NCBI RefSeq assembly: GCF_003254585.1
Contig: NZ_QJGZ01000042.1
Location: 124,001-188,000, forward strand
Length of the DNA: 64,000 bases
Reading direction: 5' to 3'
Origin: Flavobacterium sharifuzzamanii
GTDB taxonomy: Bacteria > Bacteroidota > Bacteroidia > Flavobacteriales > Flavobacteriaceae
Below are positions 23,639 to 33,033 of this stretch, piece after piece. Within the stretch, counting starts at the first letter, position 1, and each line of letters begins with the position of its first letter. The position numbers were made by a program, and so were the translations under genes. Under the pieces are notes generated by a model. The model saw only the letters and a program-made list of their open reading frames with translations. It made no database searches and had not been told where the DNA came from.

Positions 23639-25294
23639 ATGAATACCAAACTAAAAAACATTTTACTGTCTTTTCTTGTATCTGGAACGGTTGGTTTTTA
23701 CCAATCGAATGCACAGAATAATTCATCAAAACCAAATATCATTTTGATTATGGTAGACGATATGGGATATTCAGATTTAGGGAATTATGGCTCCGAAATT
23801 AGCACGCCAAATCTAGATCGATTGGCAAAAGAAGGAACACGCCTTCGCGAATTTTACAACAACTCAATCTGCGCGCCTACAAGAGCTTCATTATTAACTG
23901 GACAATATCAGCATAAAGCTGGCGTTGGCTTTTTTGATGTAAATCTCGGATTACCAGCTTATCAAGGCTATTTAAACAAAGAATCTCTAACTTTAGGTGA
24001 AGTCTTTCGCTCAGGCGGATATAGCACGCTTTTATCAGGAAAATGGCATGTTGGCTCTGAAAATCAAGCACAATGGCCTAACCAAAGAGGCTTTGATAAA
24101 TTTTATGGCATCTTAAAAGGCGCTTCTAACTATTTTGACACCAAACCTTTGCCTTTTGGAAAAACTCCTTATCCAGTAAAATTAATTCGCAATAACGAAG
24201 AGCTCCATCCAAAAGATGATTCTTATTATTTTACAGATGAAATCGGCAATAATGCAGTCACTTTCTTAGAGGAACAAAACAAAGAAAACAAACCTTTCTT
24301 TTTGTACTTAGCATTCACAGCTCCACATTGGCCATTGCAGGCAAAACCTGTTGATATTGCAAAATATAGAGGTAAGTTTAATGAAGGCTGGGATGTTTTA
24401 AGAGAAAAAAGAATTCAAAAATTAAGAGAAAACGGCATTTTGCTTCCTAACCAAACTATTGCTCCTCGCGATCCAGAAGTTCCAGAATGGGATAAATTGA
24501 CTTACGATGAAAAACAATTTTGGAAAGCCAAAATGGAAGTTTATGCCGCAATGGTAGACAATATGGATCAAAACGTGGGCAAAGTGTTGAACAAGCTAAA
24601 AGAACTGAAAAAAGATAAAAACACATTAATTATTTTTATTTCTGACAATGGTGCTCAAGGCGGATTTAATACTTACAATCCGTTAGGAAGAGGTTTGGTT
24701 CGAAATGACGGACCTGTGGGTTCTTCTGGCTCTTTTGATTATCAGGAACAAAACTGGGCATATTTATCGAATACGCCTTTGCAGGATTATAAAAACAACA
24801 TGCACGAAGGCGGTTTTAGTTCGCCATTTATTGCTTGGTATCCTTCAAAAATTAAAGCGGGAAGAATCGATAAAGGAACTGGACATATTATAGATCTTGC
24901 TCCTACTTTCTACGAATTGGCTGGAATTGAATATCCTAAAACTTTAAATGGAGTAACTTCTAATCCGCTTTCTGGAAAAAGTTTGTTGCCTGTATTATTC
25001 GACAATGCTTCCGAAGTAAACCGTGGTGCGCCGTTATTCTGGGAAAGAGCTGGAAATAGAGCCGTTAGAGAAGGCAAATGGAAATTGGTTTCTATTTATC
25101 CGTCTTACCAATGGGAACTTTATGATCTTGAAACAGACCGAGGAGAAACTACAAATGTTGCAGCTCAAAATCCTGGAATTGTAAATGATCTTTCGGCAAA
25201 ATACTTTGACTGGGCAGATAAAACAGGAGTTGTCGAATATAGCAAATTCAAACAAAAAGGAGAATTGATTCCGGGCGCTGCTCCAAAAAAATAA
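23639..25294 (+). CDS. Arylsulfatase-like sulfatase 3, exported
   Basis: 551 residues. Signal peptide ending at SNAQ (~residue 26). IILIMVDDMGYSDLG metal site, signature C-A-P-T-R-A-S-L-L-T-G-Q with Cys78 for formylglycine, intact GKWHVG, and ISDNGAQGG near residue 340. The insert FNEGWDVLREKRIQKLRENGIL, shared in form with sulfatase 1, marks AtsA-like arylsulfatases. It is 33 bases after the exporter gene and ends the locus before a convergent terminator. Substrate is not predictable beyond sulfate monoesters. Confidence 0.93.
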   Translation: MNTKLKNILLSFLVSGTVGFYQSNAQNNSSKPNIILIMVDDMGYSDLGNYGSEISTPNLDRLAKEGTRLREFYNNSICAPTRASLLTGQYQHKAGVGFFDVNLGLPAYQGYLNKESLTLGEVFRSGGYSTLLSGKWHVGSENQAQWPNQRGFDKFYGILKGASNYFDTKPLPFGKTPYPVKLIRNNEELHPKDDSYYFTDEIGNNAVTFLEEQNKENKPFFLYLAFTAPHWPLQAKPVDIAKYRGKFNEGWDVLREKRIQKLRENGILLPNQTIAPRDPEVPEWDKLTYDEKQFWKAKMEVYAAMVDNMDQNVGKVLNKLKELKKDKNTLIIFISDNGAQGGFNTYNPLGRGLVRNDGPVGSSGSFDYQEQNWAYLSNTPLQDYKNNMHEGGFSSPFIAWYPSKIKAGRIDKGTGHIIDLAPTFYELAGIEYPKTLNGVTSNPLSGKSLLPVLFDNASEVNRGAPLFWERAGNRAVREGKWKLVSIYPSYQWELYDLETDRGETTNVAAQNPGIVNDLSAKYFDWADKTGVVEYSKFKQKGELIPGAAPKK

Positions 25295-25324
25295 TTACTT
25301 TTTTGATATTTTAGTAATTATAGC

Positions 25325-25407
25325 AAAAAGCGATTGTTGCTAATAGCAGTCGCTTTTTAAAACAAAAATGGTCTACAAAAAAAGCAGCAAGTAATTTGCT
25401 GCTTTTT
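25325..25407. terminator. Pair of bidirectional terminators between sulfatase 3 and rocD
   Basis: Stem 1: AAAAAGCGA (25325-25333) with TCGCTTTTT (25350-25358). Stem 2: AAAAAGCAGCAA (25379-25390) with TTGCTGCTTTTT (25396-25407). Each has A runs on one side and T runs on the other, so both strands can terminate here. Confidence 0.8.
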
Positions 25408-25429
25408 ATTTTTAAAATATTAGAAAGAA

Positions 25430-26680
25430 TTATTTAAACTCATTCAAAGATTTCTCGATAATATCAAGACACTCATTAATTTGCTCTTCGGTCATTACCA
25501 AAGGCGGTGCCAATCTAATTTTGTTTCCGTGAGTTGGTTTTGCTAATAATCCATTGTCTCTGAATTTCAAGCAGATTTCCCAAGCCAAATCAGACTCTTC
25601 ATCTGTGTTGATTACAATCGCATTCAAAAGTCCTTTTCCACGAACCAGCGTAATTAAGTTATTTTTTTCAGCGATTTTATTTAATCCATCTCTTAAAATA
25701 ACTCCTAAACGTTCTGCATTTTCAGCCAGTTTCTCATCTTTAATCACTTCAAGAGCTGCAATCGCAACAGCCGCTGCAACAGGATTTCCTCCAAAAGTAG
25801 ATCCGTGCTGTCCTGGCTTAATCACATTCATAATTTCGTCATTACATAAAACAGCCGAAACTGGATAAACTCCTCCAGAAATTGCTTTTCCTAAAATCAA
25901 AACATCTGGCTGTACATTTTCGTGATGAACTGCTAAAAGTTTTCCTGTACGAGCAATTCCTGTCTGAACCTCATCAGCAATAAAAAGTACATTGTGTTTT
26001 TCGCAAAGTGCTTTCGCTTTCGCTAAATATCCTTCAGAAGGAACATAAACTCCTGCTTCACCTTGAATTGGCTCAACCAAGAATCCCGCAATATTTTTAG
26101 ATGAATTTAACGCGTTTTCAAGCGCTTCTAGATTATCATATTCGATTTTGATAAAACCATCTGTAAAAGGTCCGAAGTTTTTACGAGCCGTCTCATCATT
26201 TGAAAATGAAATGATAGTAGTGGTTCTTCCATGAAAATTATTCTCACACACGATGATTTGCGCTTGATTTTCTGGAATTCCCTTTACTTCATATGCCCAT
26301 TTTCTTGAAATTTTTAAGGCTGTTTCAACTGCTTCAGCTCCTGTATTCATTGGAAGAACTTTATCGAAACCAAAATAGTTCGTTACATATTCTTCGTAGT
26401 TTCCTAATTTATCATTGTAAAAAGCACGCGAAGTCAAAGTCAGTTTTTGTGCCTGCTCAACCATTGCATTCACAATTTTAGGATGACAATGACCTTGATT
26501 TACTGCAGAATAAGCAGATAAAAAATCATAATATTTCTTTCCGTCAACATCCCATACATACACGCCTTCTCCACGCTCTAAAACTACAGGAAGCGGGTGA
26601 TAATTATGAGCTCCATATTTGTTTTCTTTTTCAATCAAAACCTCTGATTTTGACGAAAGTGTTTTTTCTGTACTTATCAT
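25430..26680 (-). CDS. rocD: Ornithine--oxo-acid aminotransferase
   Basis: 416 residues, class-III PLP aminotransferase. Key segments: NTGAEAVETALK (~residue 107), NNFHGRTTTIISFSND (~147), DEVQTGIARTGK with the PLP-contacting Asp (~230), and LGKAISGG with the Schiff-base Lys (~265). It converts ornithine and 2-oxoglutarate to glutamate semialdehyde and glutamate in arginine/ornithine catabolism. A divergent Lrp-type regulator lies 226 bases away and probably controls it, as is common for rocD. Length and motifs match the family throughout. Confidence 0.95.
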   Translation of the reverse strand: MISTEKTLSSKSEVLIEKENKYGAHNYHPLPVVLERGEGVYVWDVDGKKYYDFLSAYSAVNQGHCHPKIVNAMVEQAQKLTLTSRAFYNDKLGNYEEYVTNYFGFDKVLPMNTGAEAVETALKISRKWAYEVKGIPENQAQIIVCENNFHGRTTTIISFSNDETARKNFGPFTDGFIKIEYDNLEALENALNSSKNIAGFLVEPIQGEAGVYVPSEGYLAKAKALCEKHNVLFIADEVQTGIARTGKLLAVHHENVQPDVLILGKAISGGVYPVSAVLCNDEIMNVIKPGQHGSTFGGNPVAAAVAIAALEVIKDEKLAENAERLGVILRDGLNKIAEKNNLITLVRGKGLLNAIVINTDEESDLAWEICLKFRDNGLLAKPTHGNKIRLAPPLVMTEEQINECLDIIEKSLNEFK

Positions 26681-26699
26681 AATATGCTTTTTATTTATA

Positions 26700-26728
26700 C
26701 AAAAATATTAAATTTAAACAAATAACAA
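26700..26728 (-). promoter_or_regulatory. Possible rocD promoter
   Basis: The minus strand reads TATTTTTG (26700-26707, fits TAnnTTTG) with TTG 18 bases upstream (26726-26728). It would give a short leader of about 15 bases. A match of this kind is fairly likely in AT-rich DNA. Confidence 0.4.
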
Positions 26729-26906
26729 TCCGAAAAACAATATTTTGACTTAAATATAACAAAATTAAAGTCAAAACTTAAAATTTACCACCTATAAAAA
26801 AGCATATTTATTTTTTTGAGAAGTATGATTAGATGACCGTTTATTAAAAAAAAGAATTACTTTTATGAATCGCAAAAGACTCAATTTAAAAAACGATTTT
26901 TACTGA

Positions 26907-27359
26907 ATGGAATTATTAGACGAATTTGATATTAGTATTCTTAAAGAATTAGAAAAAGACGGAAGAATGGCTTATTCTGCGATAGCCACTAATCTAAAAA
27001 TATCAAATACAATGGTGCATCAGCGTATTAACAGAATGATCGAACAAGGTGTAATTGGCGGGATTAAACCAATTATCCAAGAAAAGAAAATTGGCTACGA
27101 CTGGGCTTCTTTTACTGGACTCACATTAAACAAAGATTCTGATTCTGAAAGAATTATTGAAGCTCTTAAAGAAATCCCTGAGATTACAGAATGTTATTAT
27201 GTAACAGGTTCTTTTACGCTTTACATCAAAATCATTGCGAAAAATCATGAACACATGCGCCGCATTCTTTACGAAAAAATCGATGGAATTCCAGGTATTG
27301 ATAAAACAGATTCTATTGTAGAATTGGGTTGCGCTTTTAAACGAAACATATCATTATAA
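26907..27359 (+). CDS. Lrp/AsnC family transcriptional regulator
   Basis: 150 residues. N-terminal winged helix-turn-helix (LDEFDISILKELEKDGRMAY, then SNTMVHQRINRMIEQGVI), followed by a RAM/AsnC ligand-binding domain (~residues 65-145, ITECYYVTGSFTLYIKI). Such proteins sense amino acids and bind as dimers or octamers. Divergent placement from ornithine aminotransferase suggests it senses arginine, ornithine or a related amino acid and controls rocD. A strong terminator follows, so it is a single-gene unit. Confidence 0.93.
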   Translation: MELLDEFDISILKELEKDGRMAYSAIATNLKISNTMVHQRINRMIEQGVIGGIKPIIQEKKIGYDWASFTGLTLNKDSDSERIIEALKEIPEITECYYVTGSFTLYIKIIAKNHEHMRRILYEKIDGIPGIDKTDSIVELGCAFKRNISL

Positions 27360-27392
27360 AAAAGAAAAACATTCTTTTAAAGTATTGGTTAC

Positions 27393-27427
27393 AAACCTCA
27401 CAAGAATTTACTTGTGAGGTTTTTTTG
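27393..27427 (+). terminator. Terminator of the Lrp gene
   Basis: AAACCTCACAAG (27393-27404) pairs perfectly with CTTGTGAGGTTT (27411-27422), loop AATTTA, followed by a T run. Confidence 0.9.
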
Positions 27428-27468
27428 TAACATAATATTTCTGATATTTGTTAAAAATTGAAGAAATC

Positions 27469-28242
27469 ATGAAAAACACCATAATTATTTTATTCAGTGC
27501 AATCTTATTCTCAAATCTTATGAATGCGCAATTAAAACCAGTAAAATATACCGAAGGAAGCCAACAGCTAAATGGCTTATTTATAAAATCTGCTAAAAAA
27601 AGCAGTAACAATCCAGGAATTTTGCTTTTACCGGCGTGGCTTGGAATCGATAATGCTTCTAAAGGAATCGCAGGAGAATTATCTAAACTAGGCTACCATG
27701 TTTTTATCGCTGATATCTATGGTGAAGGAAATTATCCTAAAAATACTGGCGAAGCTGGAAAACAGGCTGGTTTTTACAAAACAAATTTCGAAGCTTACCA
27801 AAAACGTATTGATGCTGCTTTGAAAGAATTGGTTAAATCTGGTGCAAATGCAGACAATATTGTGGCAATCGGTTACTGCTTTGGCGGAAGCGGAGTTCTT
27901 GAAGCTGCCCGTGGACATTTGAATGTAAAAGGTATTGCTTCCTTTCACGGTGGTTTAGGAAAAGATGCGAGTAGAAAAAACGAACCAATTTCTACAAAAG
28001 TCCTTATTTGCCATGGAGCTGATGATCCGTTTGTTTCAAAAGACGAAATTGCTGCTTTCCAACAGGAAATGCGTGATGGCAAAGCAGACTGGGAAATGAT
28101 TTATTATGCAAATGCCGTACACTCTTTTACAAACCCTGAAGCAGGAAGTGATAATTCTAAAGGTGCTGCATATAATGCTGTTGCCGCAAAAAGATCTTTT
28201 GACCATTTGCAGCTTTTCTTAAACGAAGTCCTTAAAAAATAA
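27469..28242 (+). CDS. Dienelactone hydrolase family protein, exported
   Basis: 257 residues. The ATG at 27469 begins a good signal peptide (IIILFSAILFSNLMNAQ); an upstream TTG at 27448 would only add charged residues. Alpha/beta hydrolase with nucleophile motif GYCFGGSG (Cys, as in dienelactone hydrolases), Asp in GADDPFV, and His in AVHSFTNPEAG. It hydrolyses ester or lactone bonds of small molecules in the periplasm. The physiological substrate is not evident. It lies alone after the Lrp terminator and 58 bases before the DUF3667 gene. Confidence 0.88.
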   Translation: MKNTIIILFSAILFSNLMNAQLKPVKYTEGSQQLNGLFIKSAKKSSNNPGILLLPAWLGIDNASKGIAGELSKLGYHVFIADIYGEGNYPKNTGEAGKQAGFYKTNFEAYQKRIDAALKELVKSGANADNIVAIGYCFGGSGVLEAARGHLNVKGIASFHGGLGKDASRKNEPISTKVLICHGADDPFVSKDEIAAFQQEMRDGKADWEMIYYANAVHSFTNPEAGSDNSKGAAYNAVAAKRSFDHLQLFLNEVLKK

Positions 28243-28300
28243 TTTCAAAAAAATAAATAACACCTAAAAACTACCAAAACAAATCAATTAATATAAACCA

Positions 28301-29272
28301 ATGTCACATAATAAAATTAGAGAAGACAAAACTTGTCTAAACTGCAGACATGTTGTAGAACAAAAATTCTGCCCTAACTGCGGACAAGAAAATAGTGATT
28401 CTAGAAAGACTTTCCATCATTTATTTGTTCATTTTTTTGAGGATTTAACGCATTATGAAAATGCATTTTGGAAGACCATAAAAAATCTGCTGTTCAAGCC
28501 TTCAACGCTTACCAAAGAATATCTTTCGGGAAAACGTTTGTCTTATTTAGCTCCTGTAAGATTGTACATTTTCATCAGTTTTATTACTTTTTTATTGATA
28601 GCAATGTTTCCAAGCAAAATCAATGGTGATATTGATAAAAGCGAAAAAGAATTAAATAAGGAAATCGAAAAAGCTACTAAAGACCTAAATATCAAAAAAG
28701 AAGACAAAAAATACTTCCATTTTTTGAATATGAGGAAAATTGATTCTATTCAGAAATACGGAAAAGAAAATGAGAAGCTCAATGCTAGCTCCTATTGGTT
28801 TATTGAAAAGGCAAGTCACGTCACTGAGAAATACACCAAAAAAGAGATTTATGAAAAATTCGTTGAATCGTTCTTTCATAATCTTCCTAAAATCCTCTTT
28901 ATAATAATGCCGTTTTTTGCTTTTTTCTTGTGGCTTTTCCATAACAAAAAGAAATGGTATTATTTTGATCACGGGATTTTTACACTCCACTATTTTTCTT
29001 TCCTATTATTGATTTTTCTCATCATGTTTATTGTTGACAGAGTAATTGGTCTTTTCGGAGAGGATAGTCCATTATCTTTTATTTCTGGTATTACCACTTT
29101 TGCGGGAACTATTTGGATGTGTTACTATTTTTATCCTGCACACCACCGTTTTTATGGCGAGTCAAGAATAGTATCTTTTATAAAAAGCTTCTTCTTGTTT
29201 ATAATAAATTCTCTTTTTATCCTATTTTTACTCACTTTATACGTTCTTTACACATTTATTAATTTACACTAA
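28301..29272 (+). CDS. DUF3667 domain membrane protein with zinc ribbon
   Basis: 323 residues. The N-terminal zinc ribbon CLNC...CPNCGQEN (residues ~11-30) is followed by the DUF3667 block (HLFVHFFEDLTHYENAFWKT, FKPSTLTKEYLSGKR, YLAPVRLYIFISF). It has about five transmembrane helices, with a charged Lys/Glu-rich loop (~110-180) between the first and the later ones. The family is common in Bacteroidota and its function is unknown. It is 8 bases before the M28 peptidase gene, hence probably cotranscribed. Confidence 0.88.
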   Translation: MSHNKIREDKTCLNCRHVVEQKFCPNCGQENSDSRKTFHHLFVHFFEDLTHYENAFWKTIKNLLFKPSTLTKEYLSGKRLSYLAPVRLYIFISFITFLLIAMFPSKINGDIDKSEKELNKEIEKATKDLNIKKEDKKYFHFLNMRKIDSIQKYGKENEKLNASSYWFIEKASHVTEKYTKKEIYEKFVESFFHNLPKILFIIMPFFAFFLWLFHNKKKWYYFDHGIFTLHYFSFLLLIFLIMFIVDRVIGLFGEDSPLSFISGITTFAGTIWMCYYFYPAHHRFYGESRIVSFIKSFFLFIINSLFILFLLTLYVLYTFINLH

Positions 29273-29280
29273 CTACTAGA

Positions 29281-30297
29281 ATGAAAAAAATACTCATTTT
29301 ATTCTTAATTGTCTCTGCGTATTCTTGTAAAACTGCACAGTCAACTACAGTCAAAGACAATTCGGATCCAACAAAATACGTAAAAGCTATCAGCGAAAAA
29401 GATCTTAAAAAAATGCTTTATACTGTTGCCTCTGACGAAATGGAAGGCCGCGAAACTGGTTCTAAAGGACAGAAAAAAGCTGGTCTTTATATGATTGAGC
29501 AATACAAAAAAAGCGGAATTTCTTTTCCAAAAGGAGCTAAAGATTTCTACCAGCCTGTTCCTGCTGCATTTATGAATGCAAGACGTAATCAAAATCTTCC
29601 AGATTCTGAAAATATCTGGGCTTACATTGAAGGTTCAGAAAAACCAAATGAAGTTTTGGTAATTTCTGCGCATTACGATCACGTGGGTATTAAAGATGGT
29701 GAAGTTTACAACGGTGCCGATGATGATGGTTCTGGAACTGTAGCGGTTATGGAAATGGCTAAAGCTTTTGCTAAAGCTAAAAAACAAGGTCATGGTCCAA
29801 AACGTTCTATTTTGTTTCTTCACGTAACTGGTGAAGAACATGGTTTGCATGGATCGCGTTATTATTCTGAAAATCCATTATTTCCAATCGAAAATACAAT
29901 TGCAGATATCAATATTGACATGATCGGACGCCGTGATGTTGAACATGCAAATACAAACAACTACGTTTATGTAATTGGTGCTGACAGATTATCTTCTGAT
30001 TTACACAATGCTGTTGTCGCTCAAAACGAGAAATACATTAAAATGGACTTAGATTTTAAATTTAATGATCCTAAAGATCCAAACCATTTCTATGAGCGTT
30101 CTGACCATTATAACTTCGCAAAACACGGTATTCCAGCTGTTTTCTTCTTCAACGGAGTTCACGAAGATTATCACGGAAAAGGTGACGAACCTCAAAAAAT
30201 TGAATACGACGCTTTAACCAAAAGAACAAAACTGGCTTTCGTTGTAGCTTGGGATTTAGCTAATAGAGAGAATAGACCGGTAGTTGATAAAAAATAA
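29281..30297 (+). CDS. M28 family zinc aminopeptidase, lipoprotein
   Basis: 338 residues. Lipoprotein signal (LIVSAYSC, Cys at residue 16). M28 metal ligands appear in order: AHYDH (~130-134), NGADDDGSG (~144), TGEEHG (~184) with the catalytic Glu, NIDMIGR (~211), and the final His in RSDHYNF (~275). It removes N-terminal residues from peptides at the cell envelope. It follows the DUF3667 gene closely and ends before a strong convergent terminator shared with rho. Confidence 0.92.
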   Translation: MKKILILFLIVSAYSCKTAQSTTVKDNSDPTKYVKAISEKDLKKMLYTVASDEMEGRETGSKGQKKAGLYMIEQYKKSGISFPKGAKDFYQPVPAAFMNARRNQNLPDSENIWAYIEGSEKPNEVLVISAHYDHVGIKDGEVYNGADDDGSGTVAVMEMAKAFAKAKKQGHGPKRSILFLHVTGEEHGLHGSRYYSENPLFPIENTIADINIDMIGRRDVEHANTNNYVYVIGADRLSSDLHNAVVAQNEKYIKMDLDFKFNDPKDPNHFYERSDHYNFAKHGIPAVFFFNGVHEDYHGKGDEPQKIEYDALTKRTKLAFVVAWDLANRENRPVVDKK

Positions 30298-30360
30298 TTT
30301 TTAAAGGCTCAAAGGTTCAAAGTTGCAAAGGTTTCTAAACTTTGACTTTTAAACAAAATA

Positions 30361-30390
30361 AAAAAGGATAAGCTAAGCTTATCCTTTTTT
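30361..30390. terminator. Bidirectional terminator between M28 peptidase and rho
   Basis: AAAAAGGATAAG pairs with CTTATCCTTTTT around CTAAG, with A and T runs on both sides. Confidence 0.85.
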
Positions 30391-30460
30391 ATTTTTTAAA
30401 TATTTTTAAGTTTAAAGCCTTCTAATAAAACCTTTGCACCTCCAAACCTTTGTACCTCGC

Positions 30461-32293
30461 CTAGTCATTCATAGAAATCAAAAACTCTTCGTTATTCTTT
30501 GTTTTCTTGAAACGATCGTTTACAAAATCCATAGATTCTACTGGGTTCATATCTGATAGATACTTACGCATAATCCACATTCTTTGTAATGTTTTCTCGT
30601 CTAATAATAAGTCATCACGACGAGTACTAGACGATGTAAGATCGATTGCAGGGAAAATACGTTTATTAGCTATCTTACGATCTAATTGTAACTCCATGTT
30701 ACCAGTTCCTTTAAATTCTTCAAAGATTACCTCGTCCATTTTAGAACCAGTTTCTGTTAATGCGGTTGCGATAATACTTAAAGAACCACCGTTTTCTACA
30801 TTTCTTGCAGCTCCAAAGAAACGTTTTGGTTTTTGCAATGCATTAGCATCGACACCTCCACTTAATACTTTTCCAGATGCTGGCTGAACTGTGTTGTAAG
30901 CTCTTGCTAAACGAGTGATAGAATCTAATAGAATCACAACATCGTGACCACATTCAACTAAACGCTTTGCTTTTTCAAGAACGATATTTGCGATTTTAAC
31001 GTGTTCTTGTGGCTCTCTGTCGAAAGTTGAAGCGATAACTTCACCACGAACACTTCTTTGCATATCTGTAACCTCCTCAGGACGCTCATCAATAAGAAGA
31101 ACAATTAAATAAACTTCAGGATGGTTAGCAGCAATTGCATTTGCAATATCTTTAAGAAGCATTGTTTTACCTGTTTTAGGCTGTGCAACGATCATACCAC
31201 GCTGACCTTTACCTATTGGCGAAAACAAATCTATAATTCTGGTTGAAATAGAACTGCCTTTTTCGGCTAGTTTGAATTTTTCTGAAGGGAAAACTGGTGT
31301 CAAGTGTTCAAAAGAAACTCTATCGCGAACAACTTGCGGATCGTGTCCATTAATTTTTAATACACGAACCAATGGGAAAAACTTCTCTCCCTCTTTTGGA
31401 GGGCGAACCACTCCTTTTACTGTATCTCCAGTTTTTAAACCAAATAATCTGATTTGTGACGTTGATAAATAAATATCATCTGGAGAAGCTAAATAATTAT
31501 AATCTGAAGAACGTAAAAATCCGTAACCGTCAGGCATCATTTCAAGAACACCTTCACTCTCGATAATTCCATCAAATTCAAAATCAGAATCTCTGAAATT
31601 ATTATTATTCTTTTTATTCTTATGATTAGGATTTTGGTTATTGTGGTTTCCGTTTCCATTGCCATTCCCGTTTTGATTCTGATTCGGGTTTTGATTTTGG
31701 TTCTGGTTCTGATTTTTATTCTGATTCGGATTAACCTTTTTTGCAGGAGATTGTGTAGTTTTTTCAGCTGTTTCTGCTGTTGGCTCAGAAATAATTGATT
31801 CAGATGGTGTTGATTCTACAACTTCTTCAGCAGTTACTTCTTTTACTGCCTCTTTCTCTTTTTTAAGAGCTACTTTTTTCTCGTATGCCTGCTTATTAAA
31901 TTTTACCGCTTTAGGTTCTTTTTTTCCTGCTGCAGGCTTATTTTCCTGTACTGCTTCTGTTGCCGTTTCTGCAATTGGCTCCACTTTTTCTGCAGTTTCA
32001 TTATTCTGAACAGTTTCCTCTACTTTATCAAATTCTAAAACAGGTGCATTTTTGGTATTTGCTGCTTTTGCTTTGACTGGTGCAATTCTAGCACGTTTTG
32101 GTTTCTCTTCTTTAGTTTCTGCTGCTTCAGTTTTTGGAGTTTCTGTCGACGCAAGAGATGCCTCTTGGTGTGCTAAAATCTGACTAATTAAAGTCTCTTT
32201 TTTGACACCAGTAATCTTTATTGTTTTAGCTAACTTAGCTATTTCTTGAAGCTCAGAAAGCTTCATTTCTTTTAATGCAGAAATATCAAACAT
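30461..32293 (-). CDS. rho: Transcription termination factor Rho with disordered N/Q-rich insert
   Basis: 610 residues, far longer than the ~420 of E. coli Rho. Rho_N helix bundle (residues ~10-45), then ~140 residues of Lys/Glu/Ala-rich disordered chain, an Asn/Gln/Gly tract (~186-234), and the cold-shock RNA-binding domain (EGVLEMMPDGYGFLRSS). Next comes the RecA-like motor with Walker A AQPKTGKTML (~residue 370), Walker B VVILLDSITRLARAYN, and the Q/R loops. It is an RNA helicase that ends transcripts. The insert resembles the one in Bacteroides Rho reported to drive phase separation. Confidence 0.97.
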   Translation of the reverse strand: MFDISALKEMKLSELQEIAKLAKTIKITGVKKETLISQILAHQEASLASTETPKTEAAETKEEKPKRARIAPVKAKAANTKNAPVLEFDKVEETVQNNETAEKVEPIAETATEAVQENKPAAGKKEPKAVKFNKQAYEKKVALKKEKEAVKEVTAEEVVESTPSESIISEPTAETAEKTTQSPAKKVNPNQNKNQNQNQNQNPNQNQNGNGNGNGNHNNQNPNHKNKKNNNNFRDSDFEFDGIIESEGVLEMMPDGYGFLRSSDYNYLASPDDIYLSTSQIRLFGLKTGDTVKGVVRPPKEGEKFFPLVRVLKINGHDPQVVRDRVSFEHLTPVFPSEKFKLAEKGSSISTRIIDLFSPIGKGQRGMIVAQPKTGKTMLLKDIANAIAANHPEVYLIVLLIDERPEEVTDMQRSVRGEVIASTFDREPQEHVKIANIVLEKAKRLVECGHDVVILLDSITRLARAYNTVQPASGKVLSGGVDANALQKPKRFFGAARNVENGGSLSIIATALTETGSKMDEVIFEEFKGTGNMELQLDRKIANKRIFPAIDLTSSSTRRDDLLLDEKTLQRMWIMRKYLSDMNPVESMDFVNDRFKKTKNNEEFLISMND

Positions 32294-32449
32294 GAATGTT
32301 CTATGAATTTAATTATTTTAAGGAATACTGTAAAAAGAATAGGTAGATAATTAATTTGAATTGACCGCAGTATGAAGTGCTTACGGTATTATGATGCAAT
32401 AATACGAATAAAATTTTATCATACAATAGCATTTTAAAAAAAGAAAATA

Positions 32450-32457
32450 TATTTTTG
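32450..32457 (+). promoter_or_regulatory. Possible -7 box of the DUF4293 gene
   Basis: TATTTTTG matches TAnnTTTG, 17 bases before the start codon. No good -33 TTTG at the right distance. Confidence 0.35.
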
Positions 32458-32474
32458 TAAAACATTTTTAGACC

Positions 32475-32885
32475 ATGATACAAAGAATTCAGACTGTATA
32501 TTTATTTTTAGCATTTGCTGCAACTGGCATTTTAATGCTTTTTGTTCCGCTTTGGACAACTAGTGCAGGAAAGCCATTCTTTTTTATGCAGGATCAGCTT
32601 TATACTGTTTTATTAGGCTTAACAACTATGCTTAGTATTATCAGTATCATTTCATTCAAAAAGAGACAAAATCAGTTTGTGTTAAACAGACTAAATATAA
32701 TATTAAATTTAATTTTATTAGGATTATTTGTATATCGATCACTAAATTTATCTGGAGGGACTGAAGTCTCTGAGAAAGGTATTGGGATGTTCATGCCGAT
32801 TGTCGCTATCGTGTTATTAGTTTTAGCTAATAAGGCCATCAAAAAGGACGAAGATCTTGTAAAATCTGTTGATCGTTTGAGGTAA
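32475..32885 (+). CDS. DUF4293 family membrane protein
   Basis: 136 residues with four predicted transmembrane helices (~5-25, 40-62, 72-92, 103-122). The start MIQRIQTVYLFLA is characteristic of DUF4293, a Bacteroidota family of unknown function often found next to rho, as here (divergent). The C-terminal tail is charged (KKDEDLVKSVDRLR). A strong terminator follows, so it is probably a single gene. Confidence 0.88.
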   Translation: MIQRIQTVYLFLAFAATGILMLFVPLWTTSAGKPFFFMQDQLYTVLLGLTTMLSIISIISFKKRQNQFVLNRLNIILNLILLGLFVYRSLNLSGGTEVSEKGIGMFMPIVAIVLLVLANKAIKKDEDLVKSVDRLR

Positions 32886-32918
32886 ACCTATAAACTTAGT
32901 TTATTTTGTGCGAAGAAG

Positions 32919-32949
32919 AACCCGAATTTATATTCGGGTTTTTTTTTAC
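32919..32949 (+). terminator. Terminator after the DUF4293 gene
   Basis: AACCCGAAT (32919-32927) with ATTCGGGTT (32932-32940), followed by nine T. It argues that the next gene starts at 33034 and not at an in-frame codon upstream of this hairpin. Confidence 0.9.
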
Positions 32950-33033
32950 CCTATTATATTACAAATCAAACTTAAAGAGTATACTCAAAACGTGATTTAC
33001 ATGATAATTTTGTATTTTCAAATTCAAATAATC

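Noticed and set aside
32908..33033. Longer N-terminus of the NarL-type regulator
   Set aside because: It would cross a strong terminator and put 42 non-family residues ahead of the receiver domain.
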